Part shown: positions 29,240 to 39,112 of the stretch, piece after piece
How positions within the stretch are numbered: position 1 is the stretch's first letter
Layout: each line of letters opens with the position of its first letter
NCBI GenBank assembly: GCA_902532015.1
Contig: CACAGI010000005.1
Location: 1-64,000 of the forward strand
DNA from: an uncultured SAR86 cluster bacterium
GTDB lineage: Bacteria; Pseudomonadota; Gammaproteobacteria; Magnimaribacterales; Magnimaribacteraceae
Length of the DNA stretch: 64,000 bases
Direction: 5' to 3'
Made by a program: the position numbers and the translations under genes
Notes under the pieces: model-generated
The model's database searches: none
Told to the model about the DNA's origin: nothing
What the model saw: only the letters and a program-made list of their open reading frames with translations

Positions 29240-31079
29240 ATGAGAATAGATCACCACCTTAAGAGTAAAGAAAATGATTTGAGAATATTAAAACAAAGAT
29301 CAAGCATCCTGTTTTTTTTAGCATTTTTATTAGTTTTAATTGGTTTGTATAAGATTATCGAGCTTACAGTCCTTGATGGGCAACAATACTTTACAGAGTC
29401 AGAAAAAAAATAGAATTATTAATGTTCCAATATATCCTTCGCGAGGATTGATCAAATTAACCGATGGGGAAATTGTTGCCGAAAATATAGTAAAGCACGA
29501 ATTATTAATAAGAAAAGACTTAGTTAATAAAGCTTCAAATGAAATTAAAGATCTACAGAATATTCTCTCATTGCCGGATATTGTATTAGATTTTTCTAAA
29601 ACCATTAATGGATCTGATGAACTTATTTTAATTTCAGGACTTACTTATGAACAACTAGCCAAATACCAAACCAATAAGCAAAAATGGCCTTCTATAGAAC
29701 TTAAAACTCAACTGAGAAGATTTCTTCCTCATAAAAATGTCTTTTCTCATGTTATTGGTCATTTAGGAGAAGTCACAAAAGAAGATGAAAGACAATATCA
29801 AGATATACGATACAAAGCAGGATCTTATATAGGGAAAGTAGGTCTTGAAAAAAGATATGAGTCTGAGATGCGAGGAAAAAGCGGTATGAGCATCATAGAA
29901 GTGGACGTATTCGGTAACCAAATTAGGGAGATAGAAAGAACGCAACCTATAAGGCCTTCAAATTTATATTTATCTTTAAATCTAAAATTACAACAGTTAG
30001 CCAGAGAAGAATTATCCGGTCGAAAAGGTGCAATAATTGCAATTGATCCTAATACAGGATTTATTAAGGCTCTTGTCAGTTCTCCTGACTATAATCCAAA
30101 TGTATTAAATAAAGCTGAAAATGGTTTCTCTTATCCTAGAGATAATCAAAAGGATGCTCCTTTATTTAATAGAGCAATATCAGGTTCTTATCCTCCAGCA
30201 TCTACTATTAAGCCTTTTTTAGGGCTATTAGGTTTAGAAGAAGAAACTATTGATACCTCTACAATTATTATTGATGAAGGAGTTTTTCAGATTAATGGCG
30301 AAGGCAGGAAATATAGAGGTTGGAAAGAAGATGGCCATGGGAATGTAAATCTCCATAAGGCAATAGTTGAATCTTCTGATGTTTATTTCTATGAACTAGC
30401 TTCCAAATTGACAATTGATAAGATTTCTAATTTTTTGAGTTTATTTTACTTTGGAAAAAATACGGGGATCGATCTTATTAATGAGTCTCCAAGCGTATTA
30501 CCTGACCGTAGTTGGAAACTTGGTCATATTGGAGAAAGTTGGTTTATAGGAGATACAGTTAATATGGGTATTGGCCAAGGATATATTACTGTTACTCCGC
30601 TTCAGCTTGCTGCGTCTGTTTCTGCTATTGCAACTAAAGGTAAAATTTTTAAGCCTAAATTAGTGAAACGTATAGGAGGTCAAGTTATTGAACCTGAACT
30701 TTTGTTTTCAATAGAATTAAAAAATAAGGAAAATTGGGAAGCTATAGAGGAATCGATGATAGCAGTGATTGATTCATGGAATGGTACGGCCCACAACCTT
30801 TATAAAGAAGGAGGTACAAAGATTGCAGGCAAGACGGGAACAGCTCAAATTAAAAGTTTAGTTGATCAAGAAATGACTGTAAAAGAAGAATACGAAGGTA
30901 TAAGGGAAATAGAAAAGAATAGAGATCATGCTCTCTTTATCAGTTATGGTCCATTGCCCAGCCCTAACTTGACTGTAGTTGTTATTGTTGAGAATGGAGA
31001 ATCGGGTAGTTCAGTCGCTGCACCAATTGCTATGAAATTGCTTGAACAATATCAAAAGGAGATACTCGCAGATGTCTAG
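29240..31079 (+). CDS. mrdA: penicillin-binding protein 2, interrupted by a one-base frameshift at an A8 run (29403-29410)
   Basis: Hand translation from 29240: MRIDHHLKSKENDLRILKQRSSILFFLAFLLVLIGLYKIIELTVLDGQQYFTESEKK*; remainder in a different frame (NRIINVPIYPSRGLI... PPASTIKPF, SSDVYFYEL, AGKTGTAQ). ORF track start 29340 is an out-of-frame artefact. Confidence 0.9.
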
Positions 31080-32199
31080 AAGAGCCCCCTTAGATTATGA
31101 GATTAATAATCCTTTAACAAATAGTTCAAATTCGCTTTATAAGATATTTAAAGACATACCCTTATTTTTTGCCCTTTCACTCATTCTTAGCTTTGGCTTA
31201 TTTATGCTTTATAGCGCTAGCGGTCAGTCCATAGCAATGGTTTCTAGACAATTAATTTATATTATTGCTGGCTTATTCTTGATGCTTTTAGTTGCGCAGT
31301 TGAAACCCGAATCATATAAGAATGTCTTAATGAACTCATATTGGTTTGGATTATTCTTGTTAGTCTATGTATTAATTAATCCAGCCGAAGGATACGCTAC
31401 AAACAGATGGATTGATGTTTGGTTTTTTAACTTTCAACCATCAGAAATAATTCGTCTTCTTTTACCTCTATCCTTAGTGGCTTACTTATGCAGAAAGGAT
31501 TCTAGACCCAAAATACATGATTGGTTTATTACATCAATAGCAGCCTTTATATGCTTTTATTTGGTTGCTAGGCAGCCAGACTTAGGTACTGGGCTAATTG
31601 TATTCACTTCAGGCTTGATACCAATATTTTTAGCTGGATTGCCTTACAAGATTATTTTTGGTTATTTAGCTGGGTTAGCTATTGCTGCTCCTTATTTATG
31701 GTCTAATTTACTATTAGAATATCAAAGACAAAGGGTCTTAACGCTTATTAACCCTGAGGCTGATCCGTTAGGAACAGGATGGAATATAAATCAATCCCAA
31801 ACTGCTATTGGATCAGGAGGATTAACTGGAAAAGGCTATCTATCTGGGACGCAGAGTCAGCTAGATTTTATCCCTGAAAGTCACTCTGATTTTATTTTTT
31901 CAGTTATAGCCGAAGAGCTAGGTTTAATAGGTATTTTGACGATGTTCTTTTTATATGGTTTTATTATTTGGAGAGTATTTAAGATCAGTTATAAGTCAGA
32001 GACAAATTTTGAGAGAATCACATGCAGTTCTTTAGGTTTTATCTTTCTTTTATTTATTTTAATCAATGTATTAATGGTTATAGGTATAATCCCTGTAGTG
32101 GGAGTGCCTTTACCTTTAATAAGTCAGGGAGGTACTTCGATAGTGGTCCATTTACTTGCTTTTGGAGTGATTTTATCAATGAAGAATACTGTTAGATGA
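31072..32199 (+). CDS. rodA: rod shape-determining protein, SEDS glycosyltransferase (ORF track start 31042; likely start 31072)
   Basis: RQPDLGTGLIVFTSGL, SQTAIGSGGLTGKGYLSGTQSQLDFIPESHSDFIFSVIAEELGLIG. Confidence 0.95.
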   Translation: MSRRAPLDYEINNPLTNSSNSLYKIFKDIPLFFALSLILSFGLFMLYSASGQSIAMVSRQLIYIIAGLFLMLLVAQLKPESYKNVLMNSYWFGLFLLVYVLINPAEGYATNRWIDVWFFNFQPSEIIRLLLPLSLVAYLCRKDSRPKIHDWFITSIAAFICFYLVARQPDLGTGLIVFTSGLIPIFLAGLPYKIIFGYLAGLAIAAPYLWSNLLLEYQRQRVLTLINPEADPLGTGWNINQSQTAIGSGGLTGKGYLSGTQSQLDFIPESHSDFIFSVIAEELGLIGILTMFFLYGFIIWRVFKISYKSETNFERITCSSLGFIFLLFILINVLMVIGIIPVVGVPLPLISQGGTSIVVHLLAFGVILSMKNTVR

Positions 32200-33179
32200 A
32201 AATCAAAGGAATAATTCTAGTTGTTTCTATGACTTTGCTTTGTACAAAGATCTCTTCTGATGAAAATTTTAATTATTCATCACGAGGTGATGTTAAAGAA
32301 TATATTGCAGAACTATCTGCTAAACATGATTTTGACTTTGAACAACTTTTGAAACTTTTGGGGAGTGCAGTTTATCAAGAAAAAGTTGTAAGGATAATGA
32401 ATAGACAACCAGAAGGAACAATGACTTGGTCTGGATATAAGAAAATGATGGTTTCTGATTCTAGGATTTCAGCCGGTAAAGAATTTATCAATTTATATAG
32501 GGAAGATTTATATAGAGCTGAAGATCTTTACGGAGTTCCTGCTGAAATAATAGCCTCTATCATTGGTATAGAAACCCGTTATGGAAGAATAACAGGGAAT
32601 ATAAGAGTATTAGATTCCTTGATGACACTCTCTTTTAATTACCCAAGAAGATCAGAGTTTTTTAAGATTCAACTAGAAGAATTTCTTCTATTAAGTAGAG
32701 AGGAAGGTTTTGATCCTAGTTCCTTAGAAGGTTCAATTGCTGGAGCAATGGGTTATGGCCAATTTATGCCTGATAGTTATAGAAAGTACGCAGTTGATTT
32801 TGACTCAGATGGAATAAGAGATATTTTAACGAATCCAGTTGACGCTATTGGAAGTGTTGCTAACTTTTTAAGCAAGAAAGGAAAGTGGAAGCCTAATACT
32901 CCAATAGCAATGAAAGCTAAAAGTATTCTTGATGAGACTACTTTCCAATCAAAATTTAAGCCTTACATGACATTCAATGAATTAAACGAAATAGGTCTTC
33001 AACCTCAGGAGAAGATACCGGGGAATCTAAAATTTGTTCCAATATCACTTGAATTAGATGAAGGTTTTGAGCATTGGTTAGGTTTTGATAATTATTATTC
33101 TTTATCAAGATACAATAGAAGTAAGTTATACGTTATGGCAGTAATTGAATTTAGTAGGTCCTTATCAATATATTTATAG
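32196..33179 (+). CDS. mltB: lytic murein transglycosylase B
   Basis: VPAEIIASIIGIETRYGRITGNIRVLDSLMTLSFNYPRR, GAMGYGQFMPDSYRKYAVDFDSDG. Confidence 0.93.
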   Translation: MKIKGIILVVSMTLLCTKISSDENFNYSSRGDVKEYIAELSAKHDFDFEQLLKLLGSAVYQEKVVRIMNRQPEGTMTWSGYKKMMVSDSRISAGKEFINLYREDLYRAEDLYGVPAEIIASIIGIETRYGRITGNIRVLDSLMTLSFNYPRRSEFFKIQLEEFLLLSREEGFDPSSLEGSIAGAMGYGQFMPDSYRKYAVDFDSDGIRDILTNPVDAIGSVANFLSKKGKWKPNTPIAMKAKSILDETTFQSKFKPYMTFNELNEIGLQPQEKIPGNLKFVPISLELDEGFEHWLGFDNYYSLSRYNRSKLYVMAVIEFSRSLSIYL

Positions 33180-33193
33180 CAGGAAAATTTAGT

Positions 33194-34354
33194 ATGTATA
33201 ACCCTTTTAAGCTTATCAAAATAGTAACTCTATTTTTTTTAACAATTTCTTTACTAGCAGAGGAAAGCTTCATTCCAGATCCTCCTTCTTTGAATGCAAC
33301 TAATTACATCTTAATGGACTCTGTATCGGGAAGGATTCTGGCAGAGAAGGGAGCAGATGAAAAAATTGAGCCAGCTAGCATAACTAAAATTATGACAGGA
33401 TATGTTGCGGCAGATCAGGCTGAAAAAGGTTTTGTAAGCTTGTCTGATGAAGTGTTTATAAGTGAGAATTGTTGGAGAAAGCAAGGATCCAAAATGTTTA
33501 TAAGGGAAGGTACAAGAGTCTTACTATCCGACCTCATTAAAGGCATGGTTATACAATCTGGCAATGATGCTAGTTGCGCTATTGCTGAACATGTGGCTGT
33601 ATCAGAGGAAGGTTTTGTCCAGTTGATGAACTTATATGCTCGCGAAATGGATTTAAAAAATACCAAATTTATAAATGAGAGTGGATGGCCAGATCCAGAA
33701 CATTATTCTTCTGCAAGAGATTTAGCTATTCTTTCAAAAAATTTAATTAAGAAATTTCCCAATCATTATTCTCTTTATAAAGAAAAATACTTTACTTTTA
33801 ATGAAATAAAGCAAAGGAATAGGAATAGTCTATTGTGGCAAGATGACTCAATAGATGGCATAAAGACTGGTCATACAGAGAGTGCAGGATATTGCTTAGT
33901 TTCGTCTGGAGTAAGAAATGATACTAGGTTAATTGCAGTTACTCTTAGAAGCTCTTCTGAAAAGGCAAGATTAACTGATAATAGAAGACTCTTAGACTAT
34001 GGATTCAGATATTTTAGGACTAAAAAGATTCTTACAAGGGATTTGTCATTATTAAAAGAACAAGTCTGGGGCGGGGAAGATGAACAAGTAGATCTTTCCT
34101 CTGGTGAGGACCTTTATCTCACTCTCTCTCCAAGGGATTTCCAGAGAGTAGAGCCTAAAATTTCCTTAAATGATTATCTTCAAGCGCCTATTAGTAAAGG
34201 GCAAGTAGTTGGAAAAATTGATCTTCTGTTAGATGGAGAATCATTGGCTATTGTAGATGCCATTGCAATGGAAGAAGTAACCGCATTAGGTTTTTTTGGA
34301 AGAGCATGGTCTAACATTAAACTTCTTACCTATCGATTCTTAATTGAAGAATAG
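33194..34354 (+). CDS. dacA: D-alanyl-D-alanine carboxypeptidase (PBP5/6 family)
   Basis: EPASITKIMTGYVA (SxxK), SGNDASCAIAEHVA (SxN), DGIKTGHTESAGYCLV (KTG). Confidence 0.95.
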   Translation: MYNPFKLIKIVTLFFLTISLLAEESFIPDPPSLNATNYILMDSVSGRILAEKGADEKIEPASITKIMTGYVAADQAEKGFVSLSDEVFISENCWRKQGSKMFIREGTRVLLSDLIKGMVIQSGNDASCAIAEHVAVSEEGFVQLMNLYAREMDLKNTKFINESGWPDPEHYSSARDLAILSKNLIKKFPNHYSLYKEKYFTFNEIKQRNRNSLLWQDDSIDGIKTGHTESAGYCLVSSGVRNDTRLIAVTLRSSSEKARLTDNRRLLDYGFRYFRTKKILTRDLSLLKEQVWGGEDEQVDLSSGEDLYLTLSPRDFQRVEPKISLNDYLQAPISKGQVVGKIDLLLDGESLAIVDAIAMEEVTALGFFGRAWSNIKLLTYRFLIEE

Positions 34355-34365
34355 ATAACTTACTA

Positions 34366-35220
34366 ATGTGGACCTATTTAAACGGAGAATTTATTCTAAA
34401 GGAGCATGTTAAGGTCTCTCCTTTTGATAGGGGTTTTTTATTTGGTGATAGCGTTTATGAAGTTATTCCTGCATACAACAATAAACTTTTTTTATTTGAT
34501 GAGCATTTAGCAAGGTTAGAAAGTTCATTATCAATCATAAATATTCCTATTCCTGATTTTTTAAAGAATTTACGTCCATTGATTATGGAATTAGTAAAAA
34601 AGAATCAATTTTTAAACCAAGCTATCTATATACAAATAACAAGAGGAGTTGATCCTTTTCGATCACATGTTGCTTCCAGTAGCTCTTCACCTACTTTATT
34701 TATTAGCTCCACTGAATTAGAAATTAATCCTTATAGAGAAAATCCGATGAAAAAGGGTTTAAAAGTCAGGCTTGAAGAAGATATTCGATGGAAAAGATGT
34801 GATGTAAAAGCTACAACTTTACTTCCAAATATTATTCCTTTTCATCGTGAAGACGGACTTAATGTTGATGAAATATTATTTTATGATGAAGAGAAAGTTT
34901 GCGAAGGATCAAAGTCTAATTTTTTCTTTGTTTTTGACGACTTAATTATGACACCGCCAAAAGATCAAAATATTTTAGTGGGCATAACAAGAAATTATTT
35001 TTTAAAAAGACTACAAGAAGAAGGCTTTAGAGTATTAGAAAAAGAAATAAAAAAAGACGACTTAAAAGAAGCAGATGAAATATGGATTACTAGTTCAACA
35101 AAAGAGATACAGCCAGTTCACCAAATTGATGATAATTTTTTACCTGAAAAAGAGTACGAGGATTGCTATTGGTATAAAGCTTTAATGATATTAGAAGAAG
35201 AATTAAAAGGTGATAGCTAG
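34366..35220 (+). CDS. class IV PLP aminotransferase, D-amino acid transaminase-like
   Basis: VSPFDRGFLFGDSVYEVIPAYNNKLFLFDEHLARLESSL, EGSKSNFFFV, ITSSTKEIQPVHQID. Confidence 0.88.
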   Translation: MWTYLNGEFILKEHVKVSPFDRGFLFGDSVYEVIPAYNNKLFLFDEHLARLESSLSIINIPIPDFLKNLRPLIMELVKKNQFLNQAIYIQITRGVDPFRSHVASSSSSPTLFISSTELEINPYRENPMKKGLKVRLEEDIRWKRCDVKATTLLPNIIPFHREDGLNVDEILFYDEEKVCEGSKSNFFFVFDDLIMTPPKDQNILVGITRNYFLKRLQEEGFRVLEKEIKKDDLKEADEIWITSSTKEIQPVHQIDDNFLPEKEYEDCYWYKALMILEEELKGDS

Positions 35221-36180
35221 ATCTCGAATTGCTTGCCAAGGATTTTTTGAAGAAAGCCCTTTAATTGATGCATCTATCTCTGATATTTCTTTCAAAGACT
35301 GTTTTATTTTACCTTTAGTAACTTGCTTAACTCTTTTGTTTAGGGCTTCTAAATAATACCTTGGGCCCCAGATATTCTTAGTTGATCTATCTTCCATTAC
35401 TTTGTAAAGGTTATTAATTTCTTTAGTAAGAGCCCAGAGAATCAGCGTTGGCTGAACACCTTCAGACTTAAGAGATTCTATAATTTTAAAAGTCTTATGC
35501 TTGTTCCCTGCAACAAATGCATTTGATAAATCAAAAATACCATATTTGGAAGCATTAGATATAGAATCTTCCATTTCCTTTAAACCAATTTCAATATCAG
35601 GGTAAAGTAAAGAAAGTTTAATTATTTCTTGAGTGGCTGCAAGAAGATTCCCTTCGGTTTTTTCTGCAAGAAGATTAGATGCCTCTTGTTTTATTTCTAC
35701 TTTGTAGGATTTAGCTTGATTTTGGATCCAAGAAGGCAGAGAGTTAATAGGAATTGGACTTTCCACAACCATCATTCCTGATTGCTCAAGGGCTTTAGCC
35801 CAAGCAGAGGACTGATTTTTTTTATTTAATCCTTGAGCGTAAACAATTAGCAATTTATTTGGATCAGGATTCAAGGCATACTCTTGAAGCGCTTTAGAAC
35901 CTTTATTGCCTGGACCGGTACCAAGTAATTTAAGCTCTATTATTTTTTTTGAACCGAATAAATCTAAGTTTTCATTATTTGAGTCAAGAAAAGACCAATC
36001 CATATCTTTAGAGACTACATAGGTAATTTTTTCATCAAAATTAGAATTCTTTGCTGCAAATAGAACTTCATCCGTTAGGGCAGATAGTTGTATAGATTCT
36101 TCTCCGAAGAATATATAAATAGATTTTAGTTCTTGATTAACTAATTTCTTTAGATCCTTAGAATTAATTTTCATTAGCAA
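35203..36180 (-). CDS. holA: DNA polymerase III subunit delta
   Basis: YIFFGEESIQLSALTDEVL, LRDLAI-like C-terminus, position with lptE/leuS. Confidence 0.88.
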   Translation of the reverse strand: MLMKINSKDLKKLVNQELKSIYIFFGEESIQLSALTDEVLFAAKNSNFDEKITYVVSKDMDWSFLDSNNENLDLFGSKKIIELKLLGTGPGNKGSKALQEYALNPDPNKLLIVYAQGLNKKNQSSAWAKALEQSGMMVVESPIPINSLPSWIQNQAKSYKVEIKQEASNLLAEKTEGNLLAATQEIIKLSLLYPDIEIGLKEMEDSISNASKYGIFDLSNAFVAGNKHKTFKIIESLKSEGVQPTLILWALTKEINNLYKVMEDRSTKNIWGPRYYLEALNKRVKQVTKGKIKQSLKEISEIDASIKGLSSKNPWQAIRDLAITF

Positions 36181-36667
36181 TCAATGCTAAACGGAATTCC
36201 ATGTTTTTAATAGCATCATTTACGAAGTTTCGCATTAAGATTTGCTCTTCTCTTTGCATCGCCAATAAATCTGATTGATTAAAGCTTAAGTAATTAATAG
36301 ATTTAAAAGTATTTTTTATTGAAATAAGGTTTGTATCAATAATCTCGTAAGTAATTCTGTATTCTAACCTTACTTGTGTTGTTCTAGCTCCTGCTCCTAT
36401 AGCGGCAGAATATCTATTAAACGCATGATCCTTGACTTTAATTATAAGACTTTTTTTTCTTCCTATATCTTCAGTTCTATAAATCTTATTATTTTTAGTT
36501 TTTAATTGCTCAATGAGTTCCAAATTTAGGTCAGAATTGTCCGATAAAACTATTAAGTCTTTATTAAATAATTCTATGGAGTTATCTCTAAGACTATAAC
36601 TACAAGATGATAAAAGAATTACAGTTATAAAAAGACAAGAAAAATTAATTGTCTTCAATGCTCTCAT
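36164..36667 (-). CDS. lptE: LPS assembly lipoprotein
   Basis: Lipobox VILLSSCSYSLRD; leuS-lptE-holA order. Confidence 0.85.
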   Translation of the reverse strand: MRALKTINFSCLFITVILLSSCSYSLRDNSIELFNKDLIVLSDNSDLNLELIEQLKTKNNKIYRTEDIGRKKSLIIKVKDHAFNRYSAAIGAGARTTQVRLEYRITYEIIDTNLISIKNTFKSINYLSFNQSDLLAMQREEQILMRNFVNDAIKNMEFRLALIANEN

Positions 36668-39111
36668 AAAACAAAATTTATAAGCTTACCTGGAACATAA
36701 ACTATTTTCTTTATTTCTAAATCGACCATATATTTCTTTATCTTCTCATCTTCCAATGCCAAATTTTTGATTTCCTCTTCTTCAGAATCTGTGTTTACAT
36801 TTATTTCTGATCTTAATTTACCATTCACTTGGATAACTATTTTGATGATATCTTCTTCAAGAAGTTCTTCTTTTGCTTCTGGCCACTTCGCATCAACGAC
36901 TAAACCTTTTTGATCTAATTCCCACCATAAGTGTTGAGATAGATGAGGAGTTATAGGAGCAAGCATTAGGATAATTGCTTTTATAGCTTCATCGGCTGCA
37001 CTTCTTTTTTTATCGTCGGCATCTTTGGTTAAGAAATCTTTTGGAATACTGTTGGATAGTTCCATGATTGCTGCAATTGCTGTATTGAAGCTAAGTCTTC
37101 TTAAGTAATCATCTTTTACTTTTTTTAAAACTTGATGAGTTTTGAATCTAAGGCTTTTGATCTCTTGATCTTGAGATTGAATTTCAGTGTATTTAGGGAG
37201 GGAGGCATCAATGTGCAAGTGAACAATTTTCCAAATTCTATTGATGAATCTGTAAGCACCCTGTACTCCTTGGTCAGACCATTCCAAAGATTGTTCTGGA
37301 GGCGCAGCAAACATAACAAATAATCTAACAGTATCTGCCCCATATTTTTGTATCAAGCTTTCAGGGTCAACTGTATTGCCTTTGGACTTAGACATTTTTG
37401 AACCATCTTTAAGAACCATACCCTGGCAAAGTAAATTTTCAAATGGCTCATCTCCTTCAACAATACCAAGATCCCTTAAACATCTAAAAAAGAATCTTGA
37501 GTAAAGCAGATGAAGCACTGCGTGCTCTATCCCTCCTACATATTGATCTACAGGGAGCCAATATTTGGCTCTATCATCTAACATGGCGTTTTCACTATCA
37601 TAGCTAGCAAATCTTGCGTAATACCATGAAGATTCAAAGAAGGTATCAAAAGTATCAGTTTCTCTTTTAAAAGATTTACCATCTTGTTCAATATTGATAA
37701 ATTCTTTCATATCTTTTAATGGAGAATTTACACCCTTAAATTCAACTTGCAACGGGAGTTTTACAGGAAGTTCTTTAGCAGGAATATAGCCCTCATCATC
37801 TTCTAACATTGGTATTGGTGATCCCCAGTATCTCTGTCTTGATACACCCCAATCTCTCAATCTGAAATTTGTAGATCTCTTTCCACAATTTAGAGCATTA
37901 GCTTTCTTTTCTATTGCCTTAAAGGCTTCTTCGTAAGTAAGACCATTGAATTCATCAGAGTTTATTAATAGGTTCTTTTCAAGTATTGCTTCTTTATTAA
38001 TATCATCCGTTTCACCCCCCTCGATTACTTGTTTTATGGTTAGATTATATTTTTGTGCAAATTCAAAGTCTCTTTGGTCATGACCTGGAACCGCCATAAG
38101 AGCTCCTGATCCATAATCACTTAATACAAAATTAGCAATCCATATGGGCAGCTTTTCTTTAGTGAATGGATGAATAGCGAATAGTTGAGTATCCATTCCT
38201 TTTTTCTCTTGTTTGGCAAGATCTGCTTCAGCTGTTTTGATTTTATTAAGGTCATTTATAAAATCTTTTACTTCATCATTCTTTTTTGCAATTTCTAGGC
38301 TTAAATAATGAGAAGAAGAAATTGCTATAAAAGATGCACCCATTATTGTGTCAGGTCTAGTGGTAAAAATATCTATATATTTATTTAACCCTTCAATTTC
38401 AAAACTAAATTCCATACCATCAGATTTTCCTATCCAATTTTTTTGTTGAACTCTTACTTGGTTAGGCCAACCTTCAAGTTTGTCTGTGTCTTGAAGCAAC
38501 TCATCAGCATAATCTGTAATTTTTAGAAACCATTGCTTAAGAGTTTTCTTTTGAACTTCTGCTCCTGATCTCCATCCTTTACCATCAATAACTTGCTCAT
38601 TCGCTAAAACAGTTTGATCTACCGGATCCCAATTAACTTCAGCCTCTTCTTGATAGGCCAATCCTTTTTTTACTAATTCTAAGAAAAACCATTGTTCCCA
38701 TTTATAGTAATTTTCATCTGAAGTAGCGAATTCTCTTTTCCAGTCATAAGCAAATCCCATCCTAGAAAGTTGATTTTTCATATTTTTTATATTCTCCTGA
38801 GTCCATTCAGAAGGTTGAATATCATTTTTTATAGCCGCATTTTCTGCTGGAAGACCAAAAGCATCCCAGCCCATTGGTTGCAGTACATTTTTACCTAACA
38901 TTCGATGGAATCTACTTATAACGTCACCAATCGTATAATTTCTTACATGACCCATATGTATAGAGCCGCTTGGGTAAGGAAACATGCTTAAGCAAAAATA
39001 TTTTTCTTTATTGGGATCTTCAACCACTGAAAAGGTCTCATTTTCTTTCCAGTATGATTGTATTTTTTGTTCTATCTTGGCTGGATCATAAGGAATTTCT
39101 ATATCCGCCAT
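36664..39111 (-). CDS. leuS: leucyl-tRNA synthetase
   Basis: FPYPSGSIHMGHVRNYTIGDV, KMSKSKGNTVDPESLIQKYGADTVRLF. Confidence 0.98.
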   Translation of the reverse strand: MADIEIPYDPAKIEQKIQSYWKENETFSVVEDPNKEKYFCLSMFPYPSGSIHMGHVRNYTIGDVISRFHRMLGKNVLQPMGWDAFGLPAENAAIKNDIQPSEWTQENIKNMKNQLSRMGFAYDWKREFATSDENYYKWEQWFFLELVKKGLAYQEEAEVNWDPVDQTVLANEQVIDGKGWRSGAEVQKKTLKQWFLKITDYADELLQDTDKLEGWPNQVRVQQKNWIGKSDGMEFSFEIEGLNKYIDIFTTRPDTIMGASFIAISSSHYLSLEIAKKNDEVKDFINDLNKIKTAEADLAKQEKKGMDTQLFAIHPFTKEKLPIWIANFVLSDYGSGALMAVPGHDQRDFEFAQKYNLTIKQVIEGGETDDINKEAILEKNLLINSDEFNGLTYEEAFKAIEKKANALNCGKRSTNFRLRDWGVSRQRYWGSPIPMLEDDEGYIPAKELPVKLPLQVEFKGVNSPLKDMKEFINIEQDGKSFKRETDTFDTFFESSWYYARFASYDSENAMLDDRAKYWLPVDQYVGGIEHAVLHLLYSRFFFRCLRDLGIVEGDEPFENLLCQGMVLKDGSKMSKSKGNTVDPESLIQKYGADTVRLFVMFAAPPEQSLEWSDQGVQGAYRFINRIWKIVHLHIDASLPKYTEIQSQDQEIKSLRFKTHQVLKKVKDDYLRRLSFNTAIAAIMELSNSIPKDFLTKDADDKKRSAADEAIKAIILMLAPITPHLSQHLWWELDQKGLVVDAKWPEAKEELLEEDIIKIVIQVNGKLRSEINVNTDSEEEEIKNLALEDEKIKKYMVDLEIKKIVYVPGKLINFVL

Positions 39112-39112
39112 T

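Noticed and set aside
29340-29404. N-terminus MVCIRLSSLQSLMGNNTLQSQKK of the ORF-track PBP2 call
   Set aside because: Out-of-frame reading of the true N-terminal segment, which starts at 29240.
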